Position numbers and translations under genes: made by a program. DNA of 64,000 nucleotides from Rhodococcus rhodnii (GTDB taxonomy: Bacteria > Actinomycetota > Actinomycetes > Mycobacteriales > Pseudonocardiaceae), in NCBI GenBank assembly GCA_000720375.1, contig JOAA01000024.1:1-64000 (forward strand), written 5' to 3'. The notes under the pieces were generated by a model. It was not told where the DNA came from. It did no database searches and saw nothing but the letters and a program-made list of their open reading frames with translations. This document shows, piece by piece, positions 51,326-62,073 of this stretch; within the stretch, counting starts at the first letter, position 1; each line of letters starts with the position of its first letter.

Positions 51326-54300
51326 GCGCTCCCCCAATTCCCCAACGCGTGCGCCACGACTGGCCCATACGACGCCACCGCGGCGGGCGACAACAGGTCA
51401 TCGTGCGCGCAGGACACCTCGTGGACGATCGTTTCTCCCTGCACGAACGGGACCCAGCTCGCGACCGGCGGCGTGTCCGCCGAGTCCTTTGTGGCCCGTA
51501 CAAAAAGGACATCACCCTGGTATACGTCCGGTGTGTGCCGGTCGACCAGCAGGCAGTTGTGGTCGAACACCCTGGCCACGGCCGCACGGTCGACAAGGTG
51601 CAACATCCCGCCGAGCGCGCCTTCGAACGCGCGGTCGACCTCGTCGGCGCGGCGGGTGATCACCCCGGAACTCGGATAGCCGTCCAGCAGCGCAAGGAAA
51701 TCGACCTGTTCCGCTGCTTGCTGGAGCTGGGTCGCGATCGCGTGCGCCAAGACGCCGCCGAATGACCATCCCGCGAGGCGATACGGGCCGGAGGGCTGCA
51801 CGGCACGAATGGTCCGCACGTAGCCAGCGGCCATCTGGTCGAGATCGCCGGGATAGTACGCGGCATCAGCCAGTCCAGGCGCCTGCAGGCCGTACACCGC
51901 CATGCCGTCTGGCACGTACGGCGTCAGCGTCGAGTAACACCACGACAAGCCTGCTGCGGGGTGAACGATGAACAGGGCCGTCTTGGCGTCCGGCACGGTA
52001 CGCAACGGCAGCAACGTGGTGACCGGGTCGTCATCGCCGGAACTGTTGAGGCGGTCGGCAAGCGAAGCGACGGTCGGTGCTTCGAAGATCGCCCGCAACG
52101 GGACCTCGTTGCCCAGTGTCGCCCTGATGCGGCCGACTATTCGTACGGCGAGCATCGAATGCCCGCCCAACGTGAAGAAGTTGTCGTCGACACCGACCTC
52201 GGGAACTTCCAGTACCTCGGCGAACAGCCCGGCAAGGACCCGTTCGGTGTCCGTTTGTGCTTGCCGGGCAGGCTTTTCGCTGTGGTACTCGACTGCCGGG
52301 AGCGCCTGCCTGTCCAGCTTTCCGTTCGACGTCAACGGCATCTGGTCGAGCAGCACGAAAGCCGCGGGGAGCATGTACTCGGGCAGTGTGCGCGAGACAT
52401 GCGTGCGTAACTCTGATCGGTCGACCGGGCTGGAGCACACCACGTAGGCCACGAGCCGCCCGTTGTCGGCGACCACGGCCGCTCGGGTCACGGCCGCGTG
52501 GCTCATCAACGCGGCGGCCACCTCACCCGGTTCGATCCGGTGCCCCCGCACCTTGACCTGGTCATCAAACCGGCCGAGGAACAACAGGTTCCCGTCGGCA
52601 CGCCACCTCACGCGGTCACCTGTGGCGTACATCCGGGATCCGGGCGGCCCGAACGGGTCCGCCACGAACCGCGCGGACGTGAGCTCCGGCCGGTTCAGAT
52701 AGCCACGGGCGACACCGGCACCGGCGACGTACAACTCCCCCGGCACGCCCGGCGGCACGAGCGACAAGCGCCCGTCCAACACGTACAGCCGGACATTGCC
52801 CATCGGCCTGCCGATTGGCACGGGCCCCGGCGACAACTCCGTGCTCGGCTCGATCCTGAACTCGGCGGCGCTGACCGTCGCCTCGGTGGGGCCGTACACG
52901 TTGTAGACAACGGTGTTGGGGTGCCGCTGCCGCCAGGTGGTCAGCTGCTCGGCGACGAGTTGTTCGCCGCCAAGAAGCAACTCCGCGCTGGGCGAGCATC
53001 CCGCTGGCAGTTCGTCGAGCAGTTCGACGTGGCTTGGCGTGGCATCGAGCAGGGTCGTGGGGAAGCGACGCAGGACGTCCTCGAGATGTCCGGACGGATC
53101 CAGCAGATCGGTGAGATGGACGCAGCCGCCCACCACGAGCGGGGTGAACAACGGGGTGACCGCGAGATCGAACGAGAACGGCGAATGCACCAAGCTGGTG
53201 CCGTGCATGCCTTCGTATTCACGCGAAGTCCACGACAGGTAGCTGACAACGGACCGATGCTCGACCACGACCCCCTTCGGGCGGCCGGTCGAGCCGGATG
53301 TGTAGATGACGTAGGCCGCGTCATGCGGTCGCAGCGGTGAGATCCGGTCACTGTCCGCCAGATTCGCACCTGACGCCCCAGGCGTTTCCTCGTCACCACG
53401 CAGCACGAGCACCGGCTGCGCCTCGTCAAGCAGAAGCCTGATCCGCTCGGCGGGCCACTCGGAATCGAGCGGCAGGTACGCGGCGCCGGCTTTGAGAACC
53501 GCCAGGATCGCGACAACGTAGGCCGCGCTTCGGGGCAGTGCGATGGCCACCAGCTCGCCCGGCCCCGCGCCGCGGTCCACCAACCAGCGGGCGAGTCGAT
53601 TGGCGCGGTCGTTCAATTCCAGGTAGGTCAGCTGCTGCGCACCGTCGACAAGGGCCGGCGCGTCGGGGGTCCGGGCCACCTGCGCCTCGAACAGGTCCGG
53701 CACCACCTCGTCACCGACGGTCGTCTCCGGGCCGATTCCGTTGCGGAGCAACCACTTTTGCTGCTCCTCGGCGAGGATGTCGACCTCGCTGATGCGCTGG
53801 TCTGGCTCGGTGACCACGGCCCGCAGCATCCGGATCCACGTCCCGGCGATCATGTCCGCGGTGGCCCGGTCGAACAGGTCCGGCGAATAGTCCAGCTCTC
53901 CGGTCATTCCCGAGTCGTTCTGGGCCAACCGCAGCGCCAGGTCGAACGGCGAGGCACCAAGGGCCACCGCCTCGAACTGGTCCGTCACCCCGTCGAAGCT
54001 CAACTCGACCGGGTGGACCTCGTCCACTGTCAGCATGATCTGGAACAGCGGATGCCGTCCGGCCACCCGCGGCGGCGCGACCATCTCCACGAGGTGGTCG
54101 AACGGGACTTCCTGATGTTCGAACGCGTCGAAGTCCGCGGCTCGCACCCGGGCGAGCAGTTCGGCGAAGGTGGGGTCGCCGGAAGTGTCGGTCCGCAGCA
54201 GCACCGTGTTGGCGAAGAATCCGATCACGTCGTCCAAGGCCGGGTCGAGCCGGCCGGTCACCGGGGTGCCGATCGGGATGTCGGTACCGGCTCCCAGCCT

Positions 54301-55065
54301 GGTCATCGTCGCCGCCGTGACCGCCTGGGCGATCATGAACACGCTGGCCCTGCCCTGCCGTGCCACGGTCTGCATGGTCTTCAGTTGCTCGGCGGACACG
54401 TCGAAGCGGATCTCGCCGCCCTCGGGCGAGGCCGATTGGGGACGCCTGCGATCGGTGGGCAGCGGCAGTTCCTCGGGCAGATCACGCAGAGTCGTGGACC
54501 AGAAGGCCATGTGCTCGCCCTGGTCAGCCAGTTCCTGTTGGGACAGGGCGTAATCCCGGTACTGGAGCGCCAGGGGCGGCCAATCCGGCCGCCCACCAGC
54601 CTTTCGTGCCGCGTAGGCACGGCTGAGGTCCCTGGTCAACGGTCCCAGCGACCAGCCGTCCACCGCGATGTGGTGGAACACGAACACAAGCAGGAAATCC
54701 GCTGTCCTGGTGTACAACCGGACTCGGACCGGGACGTCCACCGACAGGTCGAACCGCTGCCGGACGAACCCTTTCAGCAGATCGGGATGCCACTGCCGCT
54801 CGGTCGAGAACACCGGCCGCGCGGGCCGGACGACCTGCCGCGGGGTGCCATCGGCCACCGGGAACACGGATCGCAGAACCTCGTGCCGGTGCACCACGTC
54901 GTCCACCGCGACGCGCAACGCCGCCACGTCGAGGTCCCCAGTCAACCTCCACGCGAACGGCACGTGGTACGCCCAACCAGGCTCGAACTCGTTGGCGAAC
55001 CAGACCCGGCGTTGCTCGAACGACAGTCCTGTTCCGGCCCCGCAACCGAGCAGCGATCGGCTCAT
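51322..55065 (-). CDS. NRPS, C-A-T-TE terminal module
   Basis: A 1247-residue synthetase. The condensation domain has HHIAVDG at 131-137. The adenylation domain runs about 450-900 ([42 protein letters not shown]). The carrier Ser is at about 970 in TLGGHSM. The thioesterase has Ser about 1101 (GWSFGG), Asp about 1128 and His about 1221 (CAHDD). It adds the last residue and releases the peptide by hydrolysis or cyclisation. The A-domain code by eye is D-L-T-S-L-G-V-V-S, unassigned. ATG 55065 overlaps the methyltransferase stop (ATGA). No MbtH-like gene is present in the window. Confidence 0.95.
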   Translation of the reverse strand: MSRSLLGCGAGTGLSFEQRRVWFANEFEPGWAYHVPFAWRLTGDLDVAALRVAVDDVVHRHEVLRSVFPVADGTPRQVVRPARPVFSTERQWHPDLLKGFVRQRFDLSVDVPVRVRLYTRTADFLLVFVFHHIAVDGWSLGPLTRDLSRAYAARKAGGRPDWPPLALQYRDYALSQQELADQGEHMAFWSTTLRDLPEELPLPTDRRRPQSASPEGGEIRFDVSAEQLKTMQTVARQGRASVFMIAQAVTAATMTRLGAGTDIPIGTPVTGRLDPALDDVIGFFANTVLLRTDTSGDPTFAELLARVRAADFDAFEHQEVPFDHLVEMVAPPRVAGRHPLFQIMLTVDEVHPVELSFDGVTDQFEAVALGASPFDLALRLAQNDSGMTGELDYSPDLFDRATADMIAGTWIRMLRAVVTEPDQRISEVDILAEEQQKWLLRNGIGPETTVGDEVVPDLFEAQVARTPDAPALVDGAQQLTYLELNDRANRLARWLVDRGAGPGELVAIALPRSAAYVVAILAVLKAGAAYLPLDSEWPAERIRLLLDEAQPVLVLRGDEETPGASGANLADSDRISPLRPHDAAYVIYTSGSTGRPKGVVVEHRSVVSYLSWTSREYEGMHGTSLVHSPFSFDLAVTPLFTPLVVGGCVHLTDLLDPSGHLEDVLRRFPTTLLDATPSHVELLDELPAGCSPSAELLLGGEQLVAEQLTTWRQRHPNTVVYNVYGPTEATVSAAEFRIEPSTELSPGPVPIGRPMGNVRLYVLDGRLSLVPPGVPGELYVAGAGVARGYLNRPELTSARFVADPFGPPGSRMYATGDRVRWRADGNLLFLGRFDDQVKVRGHRIEPGEVAAALMSHAAVTRAAVVADNGRLVAYVVCSSPVDRSELRTHVSRTLPEYMLPAAFVLLDQMPLTSNGKLDRQALPAVEYHSEKPARQAQTDTERVLAGLFAEVLEVPEVGVDDNFFTLGGHSMLAVRIVGRIRATLGNEVPLRAIFEAPTVASLADRLNSSGDDDPVTTLLPLRTVPDAKTALFIVHPAAGLSWCYSTLTPYVPDGMAVYGLQAPGLADAAYYPGDLDQMAAGYVRTIRAVQPSGPYRLAGWSFGGVLAHAIATQLQQAAEQVDFLALLDGYPSSGVITRRADEVDRAFEGALGGMLHLVDRAAVARVFDHNCLLVDRHTPDVYQGDVLFVRATKDSADTPPVASWVPFVQGETIVHEVSCAHDDLLSPAAVASYGPVVAHALGNWGSA

Positions 55066-55814
55066 CGCGCCTCCGGTTTCCGGTACACCGAAACGCAACC
55101 GCCCTCTCCGGTGAACCGCTCACGCATCCAGCCGCCCCAGCGCTGGTGGAAACTCAATCCGGCCACAGTCGCCATCAAGTCCATTTCGGACGGCCAGACA
55201 TACCGGTACGCCAACGGGTGTAACTCGTTGCCTGCCTTGGTCATGACGACTTGCTGGCAGTCCACGCGCTGCCTGGCGGGATAGTGGACCGCCGACATCA
55301 GCACGGTCTTGTCCATGCTCACATGCAAGGTACGCGTGTGCTGGCGATCGCTCATCACGTAGGGCTCGGGCACGAACGTCTGCAGGACGAAGGCACCGCC
55401 GGGCGCCAGCACGTCCGCGACGTTGCGGAAGCACTTGACCTGCTCGTTCTGGCTGAGCAACAGGAAGAACGTGTTGTACACGCAGTAGACGAGCTGGAAC
55501 GGTCCCGGCACCGCCACGTCGGCGAAGTCGCCGACCACGACGTCCACGCTGACCTTGCTGTTCTCCTGCTCCAGCTTGCTCGTCAGTTGCGCCGCCATCG
55601 CGGCCGAGCCTTCGATACCCACTGTGGGGACGCCGCTTTCGGCGAGCGGTATGGCGACTCGGCCGGTGCCCACACCCAGTTCGAGCGCACGGCCGTCCTT
55701 GCCGAAACCGAGCAGGAAGTCGGTCGCCTCACGTTCGTCGTAGGCGATCGCCCAATCCGTCCCGTCGTAGTCCGGCATCGTGTCGCCGAATGTTGCCGCG
55801 TCCCACCCAAGCAT
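55062..55814 (-). CDS. Class I SAM-dependent methyltransferase
   Basis: A 250-residue methyltransferase. Motif I is [16 protein letters not shown] (about 43-58), an acidic ribose-binding GIEGS follows, and [10 protein letters not shown] plus [13 protein letters not shown] continue the Rossmann fold. The acceptor (N, O or C) is not predictable. It is coupled to the terminal NRPS module by a 4-bp overlap and lies 4 bp downstream of the exporter, so it is a tailoring enzyme of the operon. Confidence 0.88.
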   Translation of the reverse strand: MLGWDAATFGDTMPDYDGTDWAIAYDEREATDFLLGFGKDGRALELGVGTGRVAIPLAESGVPTVGIEGSAAMAAQLTSKLEQENSKVSVDVVVGDFADVAVPGPFQLVYCVYNTFFLLLSQNEQVKCFRNVADVLAPGGAFVLQTFVPEPYVMSDRQHTRTLHVSMDKTVLMSAVHYPARQRVDCQQVVMTKAGNELHPLAYRYVWPSEMDLMATVAGLSFHQRWGGWMRERFTGEGGCVSVYRKPEAR

Positions 55815-55818
55815 GACG

Positions 55819-57084
55819 TCACCTTTCGTCGGTCTGGCCGCTGTTCTGGTGCTGTGTGACGCGACTGGCCCGTCCCCGCAACCCCGCGCTCGCCAATGGC
55901 ACGAGCGCGATGGTCAGCAGCGCGGAGATGAGCAGTCCGCCTTGCGCACCAACCCCTTGCACCAGCGGTCCGGCCAGTGCAAGCCCAATGGGTGCCGCCA
56001 ATACCGAGCCCGCCGTCCACAACGTGATCACCGGCTGCTGCTCGTCGGGTTGCAGCACCGACTGCACGAGCGTGTAGACCACGGGCGTGAACGGGGCGTA
56101 GATAAGGCCCCCCAGGAAGAACACGGCGATCGCGAACGGCACGGACGGCGAGATGAGCAGCAACAGGACCACCCCGCCCCAGCCGGCGATGATCGCGATC
56201 AGCAGCTTGTACCCCATGAACCGTTGCAGCTTGCTCGTCGCCAACGCACCGAGCAACGCACCCACACCGAAACCGGACCAGATCAACCCGAGTGCCACAC
56301 CGCTGCCGCCGAACGAACTCTGCACCATCAGCGGCAGGGCCACTTCCACCGGCATGTAGAACAGGTTGAACCCGAACACCACGATGAAAAGCCGGAACGC
56401 CACCGGGATGCGTCGCAGAATCCGCAAGCCGGAGGCGGGAATCGTCTCGCGGTCGACCGAGCCGGCCTTCGACGGTGCCGCGAAGATCGCCGCCACCAGC
56501 AGCACCACCAGGCTGGAGCCGTTGATCAGCAAGGCAAGACCGGGGTTGGCGACGGTGGCGAGCACCCCGCCGAGCACCGGCCCGATCGCGTAGATCGCCA
56601 GGCTGCTGCTGGTGCCGAGCAACGCGTTGGCGGCGAACCGGCCTTCGGGTTGCACCATGGCCGTGATCACCAGCCGCCGGGCGCTCATCGCGACCATCCG
56701 GAGCAGCGAACTGATCAGCAATCCACCGATCAGCACACCCAGCGAGATGGAGTTGCCCATCGCGAGCAGACCGAGAAGGACAAGGACACCACCGCGCAGC
56801 AGGCAGTCACCGATGATCAGCATCCGGGGAGGGATACGCAGTGTCCCGAGCCCGATGGTGAACGCGAGCACGGTGGCCAGTACGTACGGGGACGCTTCCA
56901 CGGCCGCGATGGCCAGCGCTGCGGGCACGTCACCATGAATGCGCAAGGTCAGCAGCGGCAAGGCCGTGATGATCATGCCGTCGCCGACGTTGGAGATGAC
57001 ATCGCCCGCCAGCAGCGCGCTGACTCGGCCGTTACGCAGGACCCGCCCGTACGACCATTCCTTGGTTTCCGTCATGACGGTCAT
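55819..57084 (-). CDS. MFS transporter, probable product exporter
   Basis: A 421-residue major facilitator with about 12 hydrophobic segments. It has the DHA3/EntS-like beginning LLAGDVISNVGDGMIITALPLL and YAIGPVLGGVLATVANPGLALLIN in the middle. Proteins of this branch export siderophores, macrolides and peptides. ATG 57084 overlaps the PPOX stop (ATGA); a longer frame enters the PPOX gene and is rejected. It is the only transporter in the operon within the window, so export of, and self-protection from, the NRPS product is the likely job. Confidence 0.87.
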   Translation of the reverse strand: MTVMTETKEWSYGRVLRNGRVSALLAGDVISNVGDGMIITALPLLTLRIHGDVPAALAIAAVEASPYVLATVLAFTIGLGTLRIPPRMLIIGDCLLRGGVLVLLGLLAMGNSISLGVLIGGLLISSLLRMVAMSARRLVITAMVQPEGRFAANALLGTSSSLAIYAIGPVLGGVLATVANPGLALLINGSSLVVLLVAAIFAAPSKAGSVDRETIPASGLRILRRIPVAFRLFIVVFGFNLFYMPVEVALPLMVQSSFGGSGVALGLIWSGFGVGALLGALATSKLQRFMGYKLLIAIIAGWGGVVLLLLISPSVPFAIAVFFLGGLIYAPFTPVVYTLVQSVLQPDEQQPVITLWTAGSVLAAPIGLALAGPLVQGVGAQGGLLISALLTIALVPLASAGLRGRASRVTQHQNSGQTDER

Positions 57085-57584
57085 TCTCTGGCCTCTGGCG
57101 AACTTGAGGTCCATGCCGGTACGGGTCCGTAGGACATGTCGGCGACCCGCAGGGAGTCCGGGACCAGCCGGGCCCACCGAACGCCCTGCGCGTTCGCGTC
57201 CTCGGTGAAGCTGAACCGTTCGGGCCAAGTGGACTGGTCCGGTCCGAAATATCTGGTCAGCTTGCGCCGTCCCCGCTCGAGGTCGAACAGCTCGACGCGA
57301 CCGCTGCCGCGGGCGATGACCTGCCGGACCTCGCCGGTGACCAGATCACAGGTGTCGACGCAGAGTTCGAACCTCGGGTTGGCGGCCAGCCGGGCGGGCA
57401 GCCGGGACCAGGAGCCGGTGATCACCCAGAAGTTCTCGTCCTCCCAGAGGAACCACACCGGGCGGACCACCGGGCCGGCCGTCGCCAGCCTGCCGACCAG
57501 GGGCCGGGCCAGGAAAGCGGTGACGTCGAACGGCGCGAACTCGAGGATGTCACCGAACCGGCCGTCGACCCGCTCGAACTTCAT
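57081..57584 (-). CDS. Pyridoxamine-5'-phosphate-oxidase-fold protein
   Basis: A 167-residue split-barrel protein of the PPOX family that binds FMN, F420 or neither. Indicators are DVTAFLARPLVGRLAT, VRPVWFLWEDENFWVIT, LAANPRFELCVDTCDL and ARGSGRVEL. It could reduce or oxidise a double bond in the product, or act as a resistance protein. ATG 57584 overlaps the aminotransferase stop. An F420 partner is conceivable because fgd is encoded just beyond the operon. Confidence 0.84.
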   Translation of the reverse strand: MKFERVDGRFGDILEFAPFDVTAFLARPLVGRLATAGPVVRPVWFLWEDENFWVITGSWSRLPARLAANPRFELCVDTCDLVTGEVRQVIARGSGRVELFDLERGRRKLTRYFGPDQSTWPERFSFTEDANAQGVRWARLVPDSLRVADMSYGPVPAWTSSSPEARE

Positions 57585-58780
57585 GGCGCGATCCGGTCGA
57601 GGGCGGCGGCGAGTCGAGGCCCGGCCGCGGTCAACCGCTCCGGGCTGGCGCATGAGTACGACAGCCGTAGGGTCGCGACATCCGGGTGATCGGCGAAGAA
57701 CCCCGCACCGGGCACAAAGGACACATCACTGGTCAACGCCTCGGTCAGCAGGCGGGTGGCGTCGGTGCCGTCCGGCAGGCCGGCCCACAGGAAGAATCCG
57801 CCGTCCGGGGTGGCGAACCGCAGCCGGTCTCCCAGATGCCCACGCAGCGAGGAGATCAACGTGTCCCGCCGGTCGGAGTAGAGCGCCCGTGAGCGCACGA
57901 GCAGGCCGTCCAGCAGTCCTGGTCTGGTGACCAGCCCGTGCACGATCCGCTCGACGAACTGGGAGTTGCCGAGGTCGGCTGCCTGCTTGAACTTCTGCAG
58001 CACGTCGACAAGACCCTGCGGCGCGGTCATGTATCCCAGCCGGGCGGCCGGGAAGAGTGACTTGGAGAAGCTTTCGATCCGGATGACCGCGTCGGACAAC
58101 GCGGCCAGCGCGGGCAGTCGGCTCACCTCGTCGGTGAATCCCAGCTTGCCGTACGGATCGTCCTCGACGATCGCGAATCCGTGGCGCGCCGCCAGGTCGG
58201 CCAGCTTCTCCCGCTGGCCGCGCGACAGCGTCAGGCCAGAGGGATTGGCGAAGTTAGGGACGATGTACAGCATCTTGGGCCGCAGTCCGCCGTCCATCAA
58301 GGACTGAAGCTGGTCCAGTCCCTCGTCGCTCGCGATCGGCACGGACACGAGTTCCGGCTGGTACAGCTGGAAGACCTGGAGCGCGCCGATGTAGCTCGGC
58401 CGGTCGACCACGATGACGTCACCGGGATCGATCAGCGCCTTGCAGATCAGGTCCAGCGCCTGCTGTGAGCCGTGCGCCATGACGATCCCGTCCGGGCTGA
58501 CCTGCCTGCCCACCAACGCGGTCTGCTCAGCCGCGATCCACTCGCGCAGGCTCCACAGCCCCTCGGTGTCCCCGTACTGCAGCGAATGCGGCCCGGAGGC
58601 CAGCAGTTCGGCGACGACCTCGGCCACCTCGGTCGCGCAGAACGTCTCCGGCGCCGGACTGCCTGCCGCGAGCGCGACCATGTCGGCCGAGTCGGCGAGC
58701 CGGAGGATCGACCCGATCGCCGAGGCGGCCAACGAGTTCGTGCGCTGGGCCAAGGCCGGCGCCGAGACGAAGGTGGACAT
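57581..58780 (-). CDS. PLP-dependent aminotransferase, class I/II (2-aminoadipate/MocR-like)
   Basis: A 399-residue fold-type I PLP enzyme without the N-terminal GntR domain of MocR regulators. It shows LAAGSPAPETFC, HGSQQALDLICKALIDPGD, VPNFANPSGLTLS, DDPYGKL, and the PLP Lys in ESFSKSLFPAARLGY. It is related to LysN/ARO8-type transaminases that make or use unusual amino acids. It probably supplies or transforms a building block (for example a beta-hydroxylated or guanidino amino acid). ATG 58780 follows AAAGGG and lies 2 bp after the NRPS stop; the frame to 59296 is a shadow. Confidence 0.88.
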   Translation of the reverse strand: MSTFVSAPALAQRTNSLAASAIGSILRLADSADMVALAAGSPAPETFCATEVAEVVAELLASGPHSLQYGDTEGLWSLREWIAAEQTALVGRQVSPDGIVMAHGSQQALDLICKALIDPGDVIVVDRPSYIGALQVFQLYQPELVSVPIASDEGLDQLQSLMDGGLRPKMLYIVPNFANPSGLTLSRGQREKLADLAARHGFAIVEDDPYGKLGFTDEVSRLPALAALSDAVIRIESFSKSLFPAARLGYMTAPQGLVDVLQKFKQAADLGNSQFVERIVHGLVTRPGLLDGLLVRSRALYSDRRDTLISSLRGHLGDRLRFATPDGGFFLWAGLPDGTDATRLLTEALTSDVSFVPGAGFFADHPDVATLRLSYSCASPERLTAAGPRLAAALDRIAP

Positions 58781-58782
58781 GG

Positions 58783-61700
58783 CTACCCTTTCGGTGACCG
58801 CGCGCTGAGGCGTTCCCGCACCAGCGCGACGAACTCGGCGAACGAGTCGGTGTCGAAGACGTCCCGGACCGGGACCCGCAGTCCCAATGTCGAGCGCACC
58901 ATGGTGACCAGCCGCATCGCCGCCATCGACCGTCCACCTTGGTCGAAGAAGTGATCGCTGTCGGACACAGCGGAGACGCCGAGCACCGAGCACCACATCT
59001 GTGCGATCTGCTCGGCGATGGCGTCCTTCTCGCCTTGTGCGGGCACCGATTCCCGGCGCACGTCCTCGACGGAAACGCCTGCGGCCGCTCGGGTCGGCAC
59101 TGCTGGGGCACCCGCCGTGGGGAAGCCGGGGAGCGCGGCGAGTGTGGTGTCCGGCTTGCCTGCCAACGCGGCCAGCAGGCCCACCATGCCGTCGGCCAGA
59201 TTCTCCGCGGTGGTGCGGTCGATCCGGTCGGTGGCGTGCTCGACCCGGATGGTCCAGCCGGTCGACTTGTCGTTCCAGCTCACCATCAGGCTGCACTTGG
59301 GTGCCCGGCTCGGCAGGTGGTCGACCCGCCAGCCCACGTTGTCCACAGAGGACACAAGACGCGGGAAACGGTTGTAGCAGAACATCACCTGTGAGTACGG
59401 CGGCTCGGCGGACGACCTGCGGCCGTGCGTGGTGTCAGCCACGACGCGGTCGAACGGGACGTCCCTGTGGTCCCAGGCATCCAGGCAGGTCCGGCGCACC
59501 GACTCGAAGAACTTCCGCCCGGTGACGTGCCCGGACAGCCGAAGCCGCAACGGCAACATGTTGACGTGCAGCCCGATGCTGCCCGCGGCCTGGTCCGGCC
59601 GGACCGAGGCCGGTGAACTGACCACGATCTCGTCGCTGGAATGGAAGCGGCGCAACGCCAGCGCGAGGCAACCGACTCCGATCATGTGCGGTGTGATGCC
59701 CAGAGTCTCGGCAAGCGAACGCATCGCGGTCACCGCATCGGGCGGCACGGGCAACTCCACAACGCCCATCCGCCCGGTTTCCGGCACCGGGTCAGCCCAG
59801 GTCACCTTGGGAGCACCGGCCAGTTCCTCGACCCAGTAGGCAAGATCAGCCGCCGACGCTTCGCCGTCCCCGACCAGGACGGGGTTCACCGTGACAGGCC
59901 CGCCATCGTAGAGGGCTGCGAGGTCCCGCACCAGCACCTCGGCCGATGTGCCGTCCCACACCAGGTGGTGGATCACGATCGCCAGCAGCGATTCGGACTC
60001 TCCCCGGTACAACTGGCCACGCATCAGCGGAGCGCGGCCAAGGTCCATCGGCTCGAGCTGATTGGCCTTGGCCAGATCGGCCAGAACGTCGTCGTAGGTG
60101 GTCGGTGCGACGTCGGCGATCCGCAGTTCGCACTGTGCGGCGGGATGCACCACCTGCACAACCTCGGATCCCTCGTCGGCGAACGCGGTTCGCAGCGCCG
60201 GGTGCACGGCCACCAGGTCCTGCAGCGCTCGCTGGAGCCGTTCGACGTTCACGGCACCGGACAGCCACACGGTGATGACTTCGAGATAGCGGGCGCTGTC
60301 GGGATACATCTCCTCCTGGAACCAGATCCCGCGCTGGCCACTGGTCAGCGGGACCTTCCGTGGCTGGTCGCCCGGAAGTTCACGCCAGCGCGGCTCTTGG
60401 CCCGCTGAGTCCGCCACGAAAGTCCGCAGCGCCGCCGCGATCCGGATCGGCGTGCGGCACTCGAACAGCACCGCCATCGGCATCGTGACGCCGAAGTGCT
60501 CCGCGAGCGTGGTGCGAACCTGAGCCATCGCCAGGGAATCCCCACCGATGGCGAAGAAATCCTCGTGGCCGCTGATCGCGTGCTCGGCACCCAGTGCGGC
60601 CTGGAACGCGCGCACGACCTCCCGCTCCACGTCGTCGCGCGGACCGACGTACGGGTCCTTGAGCAGGTTGTCCGGGCCTGGTTGCGGCAGCCGTGACCGG
60701 TCGATCTTCCCACTGGGCAACGTCGGCAGCGTGGTAGCCGAGACGAAGGCGGTCGGCACAAGCGCGCGTGGCAGCCTGCCTGCCAGGAATGACCTGAGAT
60801 CGTTCGGGGACAGCTCGTCGCCGACCACATGCGCGACCAGGCCGAGCCCAGGGTTCAGCTCAGCGGCGGCCATCGACACGGCCGGATGGGCCAGCAACGA
60901 GGCCTCGATCTCGGCGAAGTCCACCCGGACGCCGTCGATCTTCGCGCCGGCGCCGATCCGGCCGATGATCTCCAGATCGCCGTCGCCGTTCACCACGGCG
61001 AGGTCGCCCGTTCGATACATCCGGGACCCGGCCGGCCCGAACGGATCGGCCAGGAAACGTTCCTCGGTCAGCTCCGGTTGGCCCAGATAGCCGGGCGAGA
61101 GACCGTCGCCCGCGACGAACAGCTCACCGGTCTGTCCTGACGGGACCGGGGCGAACTTGTCGTCCAGCACGTAAAGCCGCGTGTTGGCGATCGCTTTGCC
61201 GACAGGCGGCATGCCTTCGGACGGTGGTGTGCGAGGCAACCACGCGACCGCCCGTACACCGGAAGTCTCTGTGACACCGTAGGCATTGACCACTTCGAAC
61301 GGCAGGTTCGACGGCCACTTCCGCAGCTGCTCGCCGCCGGTCACCAACAACCTGAGCGAACCGCCCTGAGCCCAGTCCAGGTCGAAGAGCCGTTCTCCCA
61401 ACGACGTGACGACGATGGCCCACGTGACTCCGGCCTGTGCCAGCCAGTCCCGAGTGGACGCTTCGGACCACTCGACGCCCTCGCCCGCGACGGCAACGCA
61501 CACGCCTGCCGTCAACGATGACCACAGCTCCCATCGGGAGATCGCGAATCCCGGTGAGGACAGCCAACTCCCCCTGTCCTGTTCGGACAGATCAAAGTCC
61601 TCCGCCGTCCACAGTGCCTCATTGATGATCCCGCTGTGCGGTGTGCCAACGGCTTTCGGCTCGGACGTCGACCCGGACGTGAAGAACACGTACGCGAGGT

Positions 61701-62073
61701 CCGGATCCAGTACGCCGTCACCGTCGAGCGGGCTGATCTGGCCACCTGGCTCGATCACCGCACAGGCACTGGTGATGCTCAGCATCGTATCGACCCGACG
61801 ACGGGGTGTGCCCGGGTCGATCGGCACGCACACCGCGCCCGCTTTCCAGCAGGCGAGGATCGCCACCGCGTGCTCAACCGACCGGGGCATTCGCACAGCG
61901 ACCGCTTGCCCGGCGGTCACTCCCGCCTGCCGTAAGCGATCGGCCAGCACCGAGGCCCGCCGCTCGAGCTCGGCGAAATCCACGGTCTCGTCGGGTCCGG
62001 CCAGCGCGGGGCGGTGCGGATGCCGCTGGGCCACCTCGGCGACCAGCTGCTCGACTCTGGCCGCGGTGGTCAT
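58783..62073 (-). CDS. NRPS, A-T-C-T with atypical adenylation domain
   Basis: A 1096-residue synthetase. The adenylation domain is about 1-475: FFTSGSTSEPKAV, A4 as FAISRWELW, A5 as NAYGVTE, A7 YRTGDL, and catalytic Lys about 456. The first carrier Ser is about 513 (IGGDSLA), the condensation domain has HHLVWDG at 702-708, and the second carrier Ser is about 1049 (QGGRSMA). Two anomalies stand out. The conserved Asp of A4 that binds the substrate alpha-amine is Ala (about 177), and the A5 Pro is Val (about 267). The domain therefore probably activates an acid without a free alpha-amine. The second T domain has no A domain and likely relies on the free-standing one. ATG 62073 overlaps the monooxygenase stop. 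Confidence 0.94.
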   Translation of the reverse strand: MTTAARVEQLVAEVAQRHPHRPALAGPDETVDFAELERRASVLADRLRQAGVTAGQAVAVRMPRSVEHAVAILACWKAGAVCVPIDPGTPRRRVDTMLSITSACAVIEPGGQISPLDGDGVLDPDLAYVFFTSGSTSEPKAVGTPHSGIINEALWTAEDFDLSEQDRGSWLSSPGFAISRWELWSSLTAGVCVAVAGEGVEWSEASTRDWLAQAGVTWAIVVTSLGERLFDLDWAQGGSLRLLVTGGEQLRKWPSNLPFEVVNAYGVTETSGVRAVAWLPRTPPSEGMPPVGKAIANTRLYVLDDKFAPVPSGQTGELFVAGDGLSPGYLGQPELTEERFLADPFGPAGSRMYRTGDLAVVNGDGDLEIIGRIGAGAKIDGVRVDFAEIEASLLAHPAVSMAAAELNPGLGLVAHVVGDELSPNDLRSFLAGRLPRALVPTAFVSATTLPTLPSGKIDRSRLPQPGPDNLLKDPYVGPRDDVEREVVRAFQAALGAEHAISGHEDFFAIGGDSLAMAQVRTTLAEHFGVTMPMAVLFECRTPIRIAAALRTFVADSAGQEPRWRELPGDQPRKVPLTSGQRGIWFQEEMYPDSARYLEVITVWLSGAVNVERLQRALQDLVAVHPALRTAFADEGSEVVQVVHPAAQCELRIADVAPTTYDDVLADLAKANQLEPMDLGRAPLMRGQLYRGESESLLAIVIHHLVWDGTSAEVLVRDLAALYDGGPVTVNPVLVGDGEASAADLAYWVEELAGAPKVTWADPVPETGRMGVVELPVPPDAVTAMRSLAETLGITPHMIGVGCLALALRRFHSSDEIVVSSPASVRPDQAAGSIGLHVNMLPLRLRLSGHVTGRKFFESVRRTCLDAWDHRDVPFDRVVADTTHGRRSSAEPPYSQVMFCYNRFPRLVSSVDNVGWRVDHLPSRAPKCSLMVSWNDKSTGWTIRVEHATDRIDRTTAENLADGMVGLLAALAGKPDTTLAALPGFPTAGAPAVPTRAAAGVSVEDVRRESVPAQGEKDAIAEQIAQMWCSVLGVSAVSDSDHFFDQGGRSMAAMRLVTMVRSTLGLRVPVRDVFDTDSFAEFVALVRERLSARSPKG

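Noticed and set aside
53758..55284. Plus-strand open frame of 508 codons over the terminal NRPS module
   Set aside because: Low-complexity translation antisense to a well-supported condensation domain.
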